Positions 11,688 to 22,949 of a DNA stretch of 64,000 nt are shown here, one piece after another. The stretch comes from Tipula vernalis. Taxonomy: Eukaryota > Arthropoda > Insecta > Diptera > Tipulidae. The stretch's first letter is position 1; every line of letters begins with the position of its first letter. The stretch spans positions 46,996,333 through 47,060,332 of the forward strand of contig OY282560.1 in assembly GCA_958295665.1 (NCBI GenBank), in the 5' to 3' direction. The translations under genes and the position numbers were made by a program. The notes beneath the pieces are model-generated. The model was not told where the DNA came from. It made no database searches and saw nothing but the letters and a program-made list of their open reading frames with translations.

Positions 11688-13188
11688 TTAAGTTCTTATT
11701 CGTCTTGAAATATCTCGAACCAAATCGAGTAATTCATCTAATTTCTTTTCCAAAAGATCTTGTCTATTTTGCACTTGTATTATTCGATTTGAACACACAC
11801 AAGAACTTAAATTAGTAGTATCACAGATTCGGAATTGATTTTCCTTTGGAGGTTCAATGTGGATTGAACTGTTACTGTATGCGTCATTAATTGTGGTATT
11901 AAGGTGATTCTCGTCCAAAATTGAAATTTCATATGTACACGAAACGTCTGATTCTTCTTTAATCGATTCCTTTTCCAAAGATTCATTTGATTCTTCCTTT
12001 ATGGTTAGAACATCAACATTTGGATCTTTCGTTATATGGCTTGCACGTGCCCTTTTCTAGAAATGTAATCAATGAAAATGAAATTTAAAATTTTGTTGAA
12101 GGCTACGCGACATTTGAAAATTGATAATAAAATTCTTTTAATTTTCAAAATGCAACCAACTTTAAAGATGAACTTCGACGAAATTTAAATATTTACGGAT
12201 AAGATGCTTAGAGAGTGAAACACACCAGAGCGGCGGGCTGGCGTAAATATACGTTAATTTGCTAATGTAAAACATTCAAATATTTAATAATTTTAAAAGA
12301 AAAATGTTGATTAAAAGAAAATCTTTCACAAGTGGAATGTGTGGAAAATGTCGCGCTACTCTTTGTTTGTTTCACCTATTCAAAGCTTTGTCGAAGTTTT
12401 GGAAATGTGGATTTAGAATTCGGTCGAACTTTTTTTATGTGGCAATGCCTTTATTAAAAGCTTTGTTGAATTGTTTCAGAAAAAGCATTTTCCTAAACTT
12501 ACCTTCCTTCTTTCACAATTTCTACAAAATTTCTTTTTCTTTCGTTTTAAAAGAGGTGTCGATCGATGATATTCAACTAATTTTTTTGATGGAAACAAAG
12601 CCTTATTAAATTTTTGGTACTCCAAATCACTGACATCGCACTGGAAGTAAAAGTTAATAAACATTAAGAATAGGTAGGCTCAAATTCATATTTTTCATAC
12701 CTTTGGCAAGTTTAAAGACGGTACTGCATCTCTATTTAACAACCTTCTTCCTTTGTTAATTCCAGAAGTTGCAACGAAACTATCGTATGGTTGAAAATGG
12801 TCAGAACAAATTTTTTTCTGTTTTCCTATAAATATGTTACGATTTTTCAGCACTTCAAGCCATTTATTTTTTAATTCTTCATTTTCTGGAGTTCTGAAAA
12901 CGATTGATTGAATGAACATTTAGTACTTTTTGTTTTTATTTTGATAATTGATGTATATACATACATCATATATGTACATGTTTTCGTCAAATTTAAAACA
13001 TATTTCTTTTAATAAATATGCTTCTTTACATTCTTTAAAGTATCAACCTTTTGATGTTAATTGAGAAGCTAGTGAAATACAGCTAAATTAATTGTAAATT
13101 GTACTAACCTGAAAAATGATACATTTTTGATAATTTGTTGCCGAACTTTACTGTAATTACTTTTACAACCATATACGATACACCTCAT
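11688..13188 (-). CDS. THAP-domain protein with C-terminal coiled coil (259 aa, 4 exons)
   Basis: Exons on the minus strand: 13188-13109, 12893-12701, 12640-12503, 12056-11688. All introns are GT-AG and the phases join without a stop. Residues 1-91 form a THAP zinc finger with C2CH ligands C3, C8, C56 and H59, invariant-type W38, and AVPSLNLP at its end. THAP domains bind DNA and are shared by host regulators and P-element transposases. Exon 3 adds a basic stretch (KRKKKKFCRNCERRK), probably a nuclear localisation signal. Exon 4 has two IKEE sites fitting the SUMO consensus, a Cys cluster (FRICDTTNLSSCVCS) and a charged coiled coil, EKKLDELLDLVRDISRR, at the C-terminus. The same final exon closes the two genes at 18.4 and 23.0 kb. 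There is no transposase core, so it is likely a host or domesticated transcription regulator. Confidence 0.85.
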
Positions 13189-13564
13189 AGTGAGAAGTTT
13201 ATATTTTAAGACAACATAAAAATTATGTAGTTCTACAGTAGTTTAAAACAAACCAACAGACATAATAATTGCAAAATTTTCCAAATTGTTGTCAACAAGT
13301 CGGCAGCAAACCACATCGGGAATAATTTAAGTAGTGTACTAAAAAAATGTTTGACAGTTGAGTACATATACGAAAAATGTTTGCAAGTACTAAAAAAACT
13401 ACCATTAGCCCTTTATACCAAAAAAGGCGAACCGTACAAAATTATATCGGATTTTAGTATTGACGATTGTAAAAGTAGAGAAAGCGCTTCTCGAGGAAAA
13501 AATTAAAATGAGGCAAACGGCAAAATGACATTTCTGATAAATGCGACGAAAGAAAATTTTGCAA
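13189..13564. other. upstream region of the THAP gene
   Basis: About 375 bp upstream of the THAP start codon. AT-rich; no gene or clear TATA-Inr pair was recognised. Confidence 0.35.
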
Positions 13565-13780
13565 TCCGGTAATTAAAAATGGTTTTTAAACCCAAAATTA
13601 ATTTAATTAAATAAACAGCGTTTTTAAACCCAAAATTGGAATTATTTACAATTATTAGTAATCTGGTAAGTAAAAATTATGTTTACAGTTCAAAATAGGA
13701 ATTCTTTACAACAATTTCCCACGTCAAATTATGAGCTACCCAGTTTAAAAAATTTCCGCTAGGTGAAATCTGTGATGCTC
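13565..13780 (-). repeat. dispersed repeat family R3, copy 1
   Basis: Read on the minus strand, this matches copies at about 16175-16335 and 27648-27772. Shared blocks include GGAGCATCACAGATT, AATTTGACG, AAATTGTTGTAAA and ACAATTTTTACTTAC. The internal stretch is duplicated (two runs of a tttttaaacccaaaatt type). Probably an old non-autonomous element; termini were not defined. Confidence 0.6.
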
Positions 13781-13842
13781 CAATTGTCGTATTCTCCAAT
13801 TGTGCTGCTCCAATTGTTGTATTCTGTGATTACAACGAATTA

Positions 13843-14353
13843 AGTACTTTTCATACCGGGCACCTCGGCTTTGAGCTTCGTAAATAAAATTTTTTTATTT
13901 CGTTTTTAAATTATGTAAATTAGTTTTATTCGATTGATACCGTTTAAGTTTATAGTAATAAATTCAATTTGTTGAAAAATAATTCATTTTTAAGTGATAA
14001 TTTTAAAAAAAATCAAAATATATTGCAATCAAGGTATCTACAAAGCCAAGGCAATGCGTTCCACACTCGACTGCGACTTTTTAAAGTAGTACAAAGCGAA
14101 GTACTTTCTCAACATAACCTATAAATCACATTTTTTGCACAAATATTTCATACTTACCAAAAAATCTAGCTCATATGTACGTTACAAATTTTGAATATCT
14201 CAGTTCTTGCTATAAAATAGACCTAAATAAAATATTTGATAGCAACCGAATGTTCAAAGCCAACGCCACCGGTATGAAAGGGTCTCAGACCCTTTGCTTC
14301 GCATTTGTGGTAACTAAATATTTCGAGGCGAAGCGCCTGGTATGAAAAGTACT
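13843..14353. mobile_element. MITE family T, copy 1 (511 bp, TTA target duplication)
   Basis: Terminal inverted repeats AGTACTTTTCATACC at both ends, flanked by TTA on each side (13840-13842 and 14354-14356). Four further complete or partial copies occur in this window with about 510-515 bp between ends. There is no coding capacity. A 3-bp TTA/TAA target is typical of PIF/Harbinger-type elements, but no transposase was seen to confirm the superfamily. Confidence 0.85.
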
Positions 14354-15000
14354 TTATAGCAAGAACTGAGATATTCTAAATTTGTTACTGGAGTGTGGAA
14401 TGCATTGCCTTGGCTTTATAGATAACTTCATTGCAATATAGTATATTTTGATTTTTTTTTAAATTACCACTTAAAAATAAATTATTTTTCAACAAATTGA
14501 ATTTATTTCTATAAAACATTGTCATTCAAATAAAACTAATTTATATAATTTAAAAATGAAATAAAGAATTTTTACTTTTGAAGCTCAAACCTGATGCGCC
14601 TGGTATGAAAAGTACTTAACTCATATGTAGACTACAAATTCAGAAAATCTCAGTTCTTGCTATAATTCACGTGAAAAATGAACCAAACAAAATATTTGGA
14701 ACGGATTGGTTTTAGCTGTCTCACTTGACAAACGACGGTGGCAAATTTTGGAAAAGGAAGATTTAATTTGTTTTTAAATTAAAATAGAAATGAAATAAAA
14801 TTTACTAATGTTTATTCAATTGTGTATTATGTTTGCAAATTTTGGAAAAGGAAGATTTAATTGTTTTTTAATTAAATAAACAGCGATTTTTAGTTATTAA
14901 TATTTCCACACCAAGAAATAAATGGCGCCACTTTGACTGAGACAGCTAAAACCAATGCTAGCCAAATATTTGATAGCAACCGAATGTTAGGCTTAAAAAC
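14354..15000. mobile_element. rearranged partial copies of MITE family T
   Basis: Directly right of copy 1 is an inverted fragment of the same element with an internal deletion (14357-14622, ending GGTATGAAAAGTACTT). A forward fragment follows (about 14620-14985, ending near ATAGCAACCGAATGTT), itself split by the 8-bp-duplication MITE at 14698-14963. The pieces show repeated insertion and recombination within one family. Confidence 0.65.
14698..14963. mobile_element. MITE family H, copy 1 (266 bp, 8-bp target duplication)
   Basis: Inverted ends ATTGGTTTTAGCTGTCTCA near the left and its complement near the right. It is flanked by the direct repeat AAATATTT (14690-14697 and 14964-14971), which is a contiguous sequence in intact copies of the host family T element. 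The 8-bp duplication suggests a hAT- or P-type transposase in trans; no ORF is present. Confidence 0.85.
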
Positions 15001-15852
15001 CGAAACGTTCTCATTAAGAAAAAAACGAGTTTTTCAAAATTATATTTTTGGTAAAAGTTGATCACGCTCTTGAGTAAATTCTGAAAAAGGGAAACCAACC
15101 AAACTGCCTTCAAATAAATTCAAATTTAATATAGAAACTCATGATTCGTGTGGTCGCTTTTTCTTCGCTCAAGGAGCCTTTTCGGCCTTTGAACCACACA
15201 AGCATATTTCGATACTAGTGCCTGGTAGATAAGTACTATGCTCCAGCTTGATGGCTCAACCAGTATTGAGCAAATCATCTTTTTTATAAGATAAATTTTG
15301 TGTTGTGGAGTAAGCAATCGTGGCACCTAATTTGCATTCAATTTTGAAGGACAGTGATGCAGATGATCATGTTAAAATGTAAATGCACTTCCAACAGAAG
15401 GTTTAAGCCGTTTAGCTAATTTTTCAATACTAAATCGGCAGTCCTTCAATAAATGCTAAAATTTCATTTTCAATGATTAAGATATTAATTGGAACAGATT
15501 CGCCGTAAGCTTTTGACTTGATGCAATTGAAAATTTAGAAGAAATTGCAAATGTCCGATATTCAATTTTATACATTATTAGTTTTTACTCTTACCCTTTA
15601 AGGAAAGAACAAAAGATCGCAAGCACCCTTTTACTCTTTAAACTACGCGATTTGCATGCAATATTTGTTGTACAATATTTTACTAACGAGACTTTGAATA
15701 TCCTTTTCTCCAAAATCTCGTGTTTGTAGTCAGTTCCTTGCCAACATAGTCCTATTTTTAGTTTTACGCCGCTTTAGTTTTCTTTTTTTTTCAATAACTG
15801 AGATTAAAATTAAATTTGTTTGGTTTTTCCATTCTGAATAAGTAGGAAATTA
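15001..15852. other. intergenic, no recognised feature
   Basis: AT-rich. A minus-strand frame of 66 codons (15126-15326) has no recognisable motif. Nothing else is supportable. Confidence 0.4.
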
Positions 15853-16137
15853 GGCTAGCATTGGTTGTAGCAATCTCAGTCAAAGTGGCGCCATTTATTT
15901 CTACCGTGGAAATATTAATAACTAAAAATCGCTGTTTTTTTACTTTTTAGAACTCATTTCGAACTAAAACTAATAATTTTACATAAAATAAATTTTTATT
16001 TGTTATTTTTATTATGGTTTTATTGAAAATTTTAATTTAATTTAAAAAAAAAATAAATCTTCCTTTCCCAAAATTTGCTTTCGACATAATGGCGCCACCG
16101 TCGCCTTCAAGTGAGACAGCTAAAACCAATCCGTGCC
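15853..16137. mobile_element. MITE family H, copy 2 (285 bp)
   Basis: Same family as 14698-14963 but in opposite orientation, beginning GGCTAGCATTGG and ending CCAATCCGTGCC. The flanks GGAAATTA and GAAAATTA form an 8-bp duplication with one mismatch. There are more internal differences than in copy 1, including a left TIR that has drifted. Confidence 0.8.
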
Positions 16138-16174
16138 GAAAATTAAACCACTATTCTAATTTTTTTAGGCAGTT

Positions 16175-16335
16175 CAAATTTTTAAACTGAGCTAGCTCAT
16201 AATTTGACGGTCGAAATTGTTGTAAACAATTTCAATTTTGAACTATAGACACAATTTTTACTTACGAGATTGCTAATAATTGTAAATAATTCCAATTTTG
16301 GATTATAAAAACCATTTTTTACTACCGGCAAGGGG
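16175..16335 (+). repeat. dispersed repeat family R3, copy 2
   Basis: Shares TTTAAACTGAGCTAG, CATAATTTGACG, AAATTGTTGTAAACAATT and ACAATTTTTACTTAC with copies at 13.6 and 27.7 kb, and follows MITE H copy 2 directly. Confidence 0.55.
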
Positions 16336-17057
16336 TGATTTGGTGCTTTGCAAACACTTAATTAATGTATCTTTAGTATGTGTTATCTGAGTGAACGCAA
16401 CATGCTTTACTTATTTTTGGTGGAGAAGTGCGTTGACAAGGGTTTACATCTTATATGTCTGTTTTTGTTGTATTTACTAAGCATAGACATGTTCCGTCTC
16501 TTTTTGGGGCACAGATTATCAGATCAGACTACGTTAAATATTTAGGTGTTATTATAGATGGTAAACTTTCATGGAAGAATCATGTGGATTTCAAACTTCA
16601 AAAGGTAACTGCTATCTTTTGGCAATGTCGAAGAGCCTTCGGGAATACTTGGGATTTATCTACCAAGATGTTTTTCATCTATAAATCGCTGGTTCTAACA
16701 CTGCTATCATACGCTTCTATAGTGTGTTGGCAGGTCAACGGACTACAGAATATTGCTTGTAGGGCTATTACTGAAGGAATGTCCTCAACTCCTTTTTTGC
16801 TATGCTAGCTATTTTGTATATCACACTGCATACCTTGAAATTTGCTTGAAGTGCATTGGGGCGTGGACCTTTTCCGGTAAAGTTGTTGGGCATAGACTAA
16901 TTCTTAATAAATATATTATCTCTGTGGTACCAAAAATGAATGAAGAATTTAATTAATGAAGAATTTCGCTCTGTGTGATTTAAGTCATGCCGAGTTTACG
17001 ACCATTTTCTGAAGAAAAATTTTCAACAGGCAACCAATCGACGTAGTCTATTATAGT

Positions 17058-17465
17058 CGTGTTTTCCATGAGAACTGCACTAGAACTCGATAAATTTTAA
17101 ATTCCTTTTATTCTATGTAAACAGGAACAAAAATTAAATTCATAAAGTGATAATGTGTAGTGCATTTCACATAAATACATATTTTAAGTTGTTACAGCAA
17201 TAAATAATGACAATTATAGCTTATTTTTTAGTTACGCTGGATAAACCCATGAATTTATCGAGTGTAGTTGCGTGTAATGACGTCAGCAAGAATCAAGAAA
17301 ATATTGATGAAATAACTGAAGGGGGAAATTTTTAAACTCAAAATATGTAATTATATCAAGTACACTACACATTCGCGCTTTATGAATTTATTTTTTTTCG
17401 TTTTACATAGAATAAAAGGAATTTAAAGTTTATCGAGTTCTAGTGCAGTTCTCATGGAAAACACG
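17058..17465. mobile_element. TIR element (about 408 bp) with long inverted ends
   Basis: CGTGTTTTCCATGAGAACTG at the left is mirrored by CAGTTCTCATGGAAAACACG at the right. The inverted similarity continues for more than 60 bp (AACTCGATAAA, TTCCTTTTATTCTATGTAAA). No ORF of note. The boundaries come from the inverted repeat alone. Confidence 0.75.
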
Positions 17466-17505
17466 GCTTTTGTAAACAAATTTCCCCTTCCGTACATATA
17501 TAGTA

Positions 17506-17919
17506 AAGATACATGTTAAACCGAAAGTGATCTGACTGAAAACGTCCGAGATAAATTCAACATGTAAACGGTGACTTGACTGAAAGTTATCTGAAAGTAG
17601 TCTGAGTTCGGTCAACTTAAATTTGGTTGGTTGAGTCAGTTTGTATATTGAGTTAAACATGTAAACTTTAGTTTAGTTGAACTGACAGATTTTTTCATAC
17701 TGTTAAAAGGGCAAAATGTTTTTATACATTTTCCAAGTGGTTTTTAAATTATTTTAAATAATTTTTTAATAATTTAAATGTAATTTTAGAACAAAGTGAC
17801 ATTTGAACTGTCAGCTCAGATCAAATAAAAAAGTCCCATGTAAACACCAACCCAAATTTTCAGTCAGATCACGTTCAGATAAAACTCAGTCAGATCACTT
17901 TCGGTTTAACATGTATCTT
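17506..17919. mobile_element. TIR element (about 414 bp) with TA target site
   Basis: Inverted ends AAGATACATGTTAAACCGAA and its complement extend about 35 bp (through GTGATCTGACTGA), flanked by TA at 17504-17505 and 17920-17921. A TA duplication fits Tc1/mariner-type mobilisation. Non-coding. Confidence 0.75.
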
Positions 17920-18340
17920 TAGTAATAATTCTTTTGTTTTCCATTTAAAACATATTGAATCTGCTGAAAATTTTTCTTCAGAAAATGGTCGTAAACTCGC
18001 ACTCAGAGATGGTTTGCTACTTCGAGCTGCCTTCTGGCTAAATACTTTATTTGTAAGCCCATTTTAATCCTGGCTAAAATTGCTTGGTCTTTAAAGAGGG
18101 ATCAGCTTAAGAGTCTAGGTCGCCGCCCTTTCAGGTCATGACCATTTTAAGGTTCACCTACATCGCATGCGGCTGGTTCATAACGCTTTATGCGAGGACT
18201 GTTTCGAAGATGATATGACGACTGCATTCATTTCTTCGTGGACAGTTGCTTTTGATTTAGTCATATCCCATTTGCTTAATTTGAAATCTATTAATTTAGA
18301 TCAGTTATCCTTGATCCCTTGGTTCATATGTAAGAGACAA

Positions 18341-18346
18341 TTTATT
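18341..18346 (-). terminator. polyadenylation signal of paralogue A
   Basis: TTTATT on the plus strand reads AATAAA on the minus strand 26 nt after the stop codon. It lies inside the adjoining LINE remnant or its flank. Confidence 0.4.
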
Positions 18347-18359
18347 AATAAATGATTAA

Positions 18360-20910
18360 AAATTATTACATTTAAGTTTTTATTCGGTTTGATAAATCTC
18401 GAACTAGATCGAGCAATTCATCTAATTTCTTCTCTATTCTATCTTGTCTATCTTCCATTAGTATTAATCGAAGTGAGCAAGTACAGGCGGTTAAATTATT
18501 TGTATCAAAACAACGACATACTATTTTCGTTGGAGCGACAGAATCTTGAAGAGTGTTAAATTCATTGTCGGCTAAACCCAAAATTTCATCCGTATAGGAA
18601 ACCTCTGGCTCTTCCTTGATTGTTCCCAAATCAAAATCAAGAGAAACGTTTGTTTCTTCATTACTTGTGCCGTCCGTACTATTCGGAACACTCGTTATAT
18701 ATGTTGCATGTGGCTTTTTCTAAAAATAAATGGAATATATAATTATGGTAAAATTTAGCAAAATCTGAATTCTAATTTGCTACTCTAAATTATACTGATA
18801 ACAAATGCATGCGAAATATGTTCAGCTTAAAGCCGACTGCAGGGGCGAGATTATTTCTGAGATTATTTTTATCCCAACATTTTCCATCCAATGAAATCAC
18901 TGTATTGATAAAAAAAAAAATCCCCTTCAAGATTTCCCCTCACGAGTTAAAATTTATTGAAAAATAATCTTTGGATAAAAATAATCCGTCTCGTGCAGCG
19001 AGCTTTAATCACCAGAATTTACACGGATTAAGAGATTTTATGTGGAACTGCTTTTATCTAAATATAATTTGGTAAAATCATAACTTATAAGTAAATGTAC
19101 AAAATGTCACTTGTCTCAAATAAACTTATCATAGTTTAATTTCTTAGGCATCATAGTTTAAAATTAAATCAAAATTCAAAACAAAACATGTAACATGAAT
19201 ATTATGTAGTAACCTTTTCACGATGCTTTCCACGCATGTCAGTCGTTAACGTATTATGACCATCCAATTTTGCAAAAATTGTCGCGATCCATTGCTTATT
19301 TATACCTAAAAATGTAAGAAAATAATTAGAACCTTTATAAAGAGAACTATAAAATAAAAATGTTTACCAAAAACGTCCATAAACATCGTTTTGCACACCC
19401 TAATACTTTCATTTTCACAACCCTCTGATTTCGGCAAAAAATAGTGCTTATTCCCCACTCGCTTGTAATCTTTTCCGATTGTTGTGGTTCTTGTTGTGGA
19501 TTTGATTTTCTTGAGAAGATATTCTCTTTGGAGATTGACGTTACCAATTGCCCAAAATCGTTTAAATAGTTCCTTCCTAAATTCAACAGAAATATTGTGT
19601 TGACATTGTAACCTGCAAATACGTCCACAACCACCACCCATTTTACGTGCTGGAACAATTTTTCCATGAATATTCGTGTGTTCTATTCCCCTCCTATAAG
19701 CAGTCCTTATTTTTTTTATTAAATCTTTCGATTGCATTTTTCTTTCTATGCTAATTTGAATTGGAGCAACATTCCAATGACGCTTTCCACGCATGTCAGG
19801 CATTAACATATTATGACCAACCAATTTTGAAAAAATTGTTGCAATCCATTGTCGATTTATACCTAAAAATGTTAGAAAACCATAAAAATCTTTATAAAGA
19901 GGCCTATAAAATAAAAATCCTTACCAAACGTATCCATAAATGTTATTTTACAGACCCTTATATTTATATTTTCACGATTCTCCGATTTCGGCAAAAAATA
20001 GTGCTTATTTCCTACTCGTTTGCTCTTTGTGATTTTTGTTGTGGATTTGATTTTTTTGAGCAGATATTCTCTTTGGAGATTAATGTTACTAATTGCCCAA
20101 AATCGTTTAAACAGTTCCTTCCTAAATTCGAGTGAAATATTTTGTTGACATCTTAATCGACAAAAGCGCCCACAGCCAGGACCCATTTTGCGTTTTGGAA
20201 CAATTTTTCCATAAATATTTGTGTGCTCTCTTCCCCTCCCATAGGGTGGTTCGGCTTCTTGTGCCGCATCTTTACTCGGAACAGATGAACAGGACGGGAT
20301 GCTGGAATCTATAGATGAGTTCCTTTCAGGAATATACTCCGACCCACTATCGACAAAATCTTTTTTTTTTAATAAGAAACAATATTCGGTTAAGTCATTG
20401 ATTGTACATAATTTATATTTATTTCAAAATGTTTACCTGTAAATTCATCTATCTCCACCTTGCAGTTTTCTATATCAACATTCATCATTTCAATACCAAC
20501 AGGTATACCTAGTATAATTTAATTTGAATTACAAAATAATATTAAATGTCATAGTTAGATTGTTTCAATACTCTTACCCGCTATATAGTATAAATTTTTT
20601 ATTTTTCACTGAATAATGTTTTTTTCAGAAGAACTATGACTTTGACAGCATACTGTATACTAATGTTCTATTAAAAGTAGTAAAAAAAAACGGAAACTAA
20701 ACTATGGTATTTTGAGGTGTCATAGTACATATTAATTGGTTGGTGCGATAACCAACGAGCATAACAAATTTCGCATGCGTGGGATTTACAATTTTTATAA
20801 AGAACGTAGTCAAATGGAAACAGTTATATCTACCCAATAAACAATGCGCACGAAAAACAGCAAGTTTTCAACTTGAAAATTGCAAAACAAACTTGGAGCG
20901 CTTGCTCTCA
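18360..20910 (-). repeat. segmental duplication, copy A
   Basis: Gene A, its 3' flank (gattaaaaattattaca) and about 400 bp of upstream DNA match the block at about 22950-25530 in the same order and orientation. Upstream landmarks shared with copy B include gaagaactRtgayttt, tttgaRgtgtcatagta and ctacccaRYaaacaa. The duplication therefore includes the likely promoter. Confidence 0.75.
18372..20488 (-). CDS. double Cys-domain protein with shared coiled-coil exon, paralogue A (473 aa, 5 exons)
   Basis: Minus-strand exons: 20488-20437, 20359-19925, 19862-19368, 19305-19214, 18719-18372. Phases join cleanly; the exon 2 acceptor (aaaaaaaaag) is weak. Two copies of a domain often found in insect transposon-linked proteins are seen, with C80-x3-C84-x3-C88 and C241-x3-C245-x3-C249. 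Each is followed by FRKELFKRFWAI, LQREYLLKKIKS, HYFLPKS, VCK, FGIN.QWIATIF and DMRGK. In known relatives this unit precedes a DDE-like region, absent here. The last exon carries IKEEPEV (SUMO-type), a Cys cluster CRCFDTNNLTACTCS and the coil EKKLDELLDLVRDLS, as in the THAP gene. AATAAA (minus) lies at 18346-18341. Probably a nuclear DNA-binding protein of transposon ancestry; function unknown. Confidence 0.8.
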
Positions 20911-21081
20911 GTGGACAGAATTCCAGATAATTTCCATGTTTCCCCTTTTTCTTATGGCTAAATGGATTAGTACTTGCTTATTTTCCCACCACACTTCACC
21001 CCTTTTATTGTGATGTTCCGCACTTTACCCCTTATGTTTCAATATATTTACCTGCAACTGTAGTAGGAGTATAATCTTACA
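20911..21081. other. short spacer
   Basis: Nothing recognised beyond the end of the duplicated block. Confidence 0.3.
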
Positions 21082-21341
21082 CCCCAAACACATAAGCGGC
21101 GCTCTACGCCTGACGCTTCGAGATTTTTTTTACAATTGTCTTTCTCATATGCCCATTTGGATGTTATATTAAGCTAAAATTAGAGGTTTCCAAGCATTTA
21201 CTTTAAAAACAACAACAATAGATATAAATGTAAAAATACAAACTGCCTAGTTTGACGCCGCTCTATATTTTCACTCTTATGGAAATACATGTACATATTC
21301 TAATTTAGCGCCGCTGTTCGCTCCGTCAATGTGTTTAGGGG
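21082..21341. mobile_element. candidate TIR element (about 260 bp)
   Basis: CCCCAAACACATAAGCGGCG at the left is mirrored imperfectly at the right (CCGCTGTTC...GTGTTTAGGGG), with extra copies of GGCGCT inside. No target duplication was found, so this is a weaker call than the other MITEs. Confidence 0.4.
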
Positions 21342-22149
21342 ATTAGGGTCTGCTCGAATACTTACTGTGGTAATAATTTTCCCGTTGTATTTTTTGACGT
21401 AAAACACGCCATAAAATGCACTTATTCAAAATGGTAGAATTTGAAGGATAGAGGAAAGAATTAACGTTCGTTTGGATTTAAATGTAAAATTGTTTAATTT
21501 AGATTTTATAAAATTTTTTTTGTTAAATGAACTAATATTATATGCAAACATAATAAAAATCTAAACTAAATAAATGTATTTATATTCGCATTTATGCTAC
21601 GAATATCTATGACTATAAGTAGCACCACAGGCTATCCAACAAATGTATTATATTAGCTCAATGTCACGTGTCAAACCATGGATTTATTTGGTAAAATTTT
21701 AGCTATTTCTCCACAAGAAAAATATAAATTTCAAACCTTTAGGGAATTTCTGAATTTATAGCAATTGTCTTTTGATAAGATTGACGCAATATCCCGTCCC
21801 TTTTTTATTAATCAAAATCAGATAAATGAAATTTGAATATGTAATTCAACAATCAAAAACTGTTAATTTATTCAGTTTGCATTTTCACAATAAACGTCAA
21901 ACATAAATATGTAGTATTCGAGGAGCGAAAAAAGAGAAGGGAATGTCTTAACATTAACAAGTCAAAAACTACAACGGAAAAATAATTAGCACAGTATTCG
22001 AGCAGACTTTTAGGACGTGTTCGAAGTTTGTAATAATTTTGTTTTTGTAATAATTTTGACTGGAGTGCAATAATTTCCTCTTTCATATTTTGTAATAAGT
22101 TTTATTTGTACTATTTTTTTTAGAAATAAATTAATATAATACGGCTTAA
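21342..22149. other. intergenic, no recognised feature
   Basis: AT-rich with no gene-like frame; the 72-codon minus frame at 21868-22086 shows no motif. It separates the two duplicated genes. Confidence 0.4.
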
Positions 22150-22152
22150 TTA

Positions 22153-22667
22153 AGTACTTTTCATATCAGGCGCCTCGCCTCGAAATATTTAGTTACCACA
22201 AATGCGAAGCTGAGACCCTTTCATACCGGTGGCGTTGGCTTTGAACATTCGGTTGCTATCAAATATTTTATTAAGGTCAATTTTACACATGAATTATAGC
22301 AAGAACAGAGATATACTAAATTTGTAACGTACATATGAGCTAGATTTTTTGTAAGTATGAAACAATTGTTCAAAAAATATGATTTGTAGGTTATGTTGAC
22401 AAAGCACTTCACTTTGTACTACATACTTTAAAATCTCGCAGTCGAGTGTGGAACGCATTGCCTTGGCTTTGTAGATAACTTCATTGCAATATATTTTGTT
22501 TTTTTAAAATTATCACTTAAAAATAAATTATTTTTCAACAAATTGAATTTATTACTATAAAATTAAATGGTATCAATCGAATAAAACTAATTTACATAGT
22601 TAAAAAACGAAATAAAAAAATTTTATTTACGAAGCTCAAAGCCGAGGCGCCTGGTATGAAAAGTACT
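22153..22667. mobile_element. MITE family T, copy 2 (515 bp)
   Basis: AGTACTTTTCATA at the left and TATGAAAAGTACT at the right, flanked by TTA (22150-22152 and 22668-22670). Internal sequence matches copy 1 in reverse orientation, including AGCAAGAACAGAGATAT and GCAATGAAGTTATCTACA (minus). Non-coding. Confidence 0.87.
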
Positions 22668-22949
22668 TTATTGTTATTACGCGTTTTTGTTTATGAATAT
22701 TATTACAGAAGTGTCAAATTTACAACAAGTAGTGGCTGTGATAATTTGGTTGCATACAAAATAATGTCATAATTATTACAGCTGCGGAATAATTATCACA
22801 AACACTTCACAATTTTACGTAAAACAAAACTAAATTTGTTGTTGTTTTAGCTAAGACATGTTTTGTTTTATACATACATATACATATGTACATATATGTA
22901 ATGCAATTGTAAAAGACGATAATAGGTTTAATAAAACAATTAAATGATT

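Larger units (their letters stand above)
16991..17999. mobile_element. outer inverted-repeat element inside the LINE, hosting two further MITEs
   Basis: CGAGTTTACGACCATTTTCT (from 16991) and its complement (to 17999) form about 39-bp inverted repeats with one or two mismatches. The interior is almost entirely the two TIR elements at 17058-17465 and 17506-17919. No clear target duplication could be fixed, so the ends are approximate. Confidence 0.65.
16455..18355 (+). mobile_element. LINE fragment (reverse transcriptase to 3' end), interrupted by nested TIR elements
   Basis: 16455-16808 translates to a Jockey/I-like non-LTR block after the catalytic RT core: VKYLGVIIDGKLSWKNHVD, CRRAFGNTWDLS and YKSLVLTLLSYASIV. 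Frame shifts follow. The element resumes after 18000 with SGHDHFKVHLHRM and CEDCFEDDMTTA, matching the usual LTGH...HLxxMGL...CRxCxEExETAEH zone near the end of such elements. Between the two halves sits about 1 kb of nested inverted-repeat DNA. The copy is 5'-truncated, frameshifted and inactive. It ends just beyond the stop codon of the gene at 18372. Confidence 0.75.

Noticed and set aside
18372..18629. Separate 85-aa genes at 18372, 22964 and 11688
   Set aside because: The apparent starts are TTG codons inside longer exons with good splice acceptors upstream; they are terminal exons of the multi-exon genes described.
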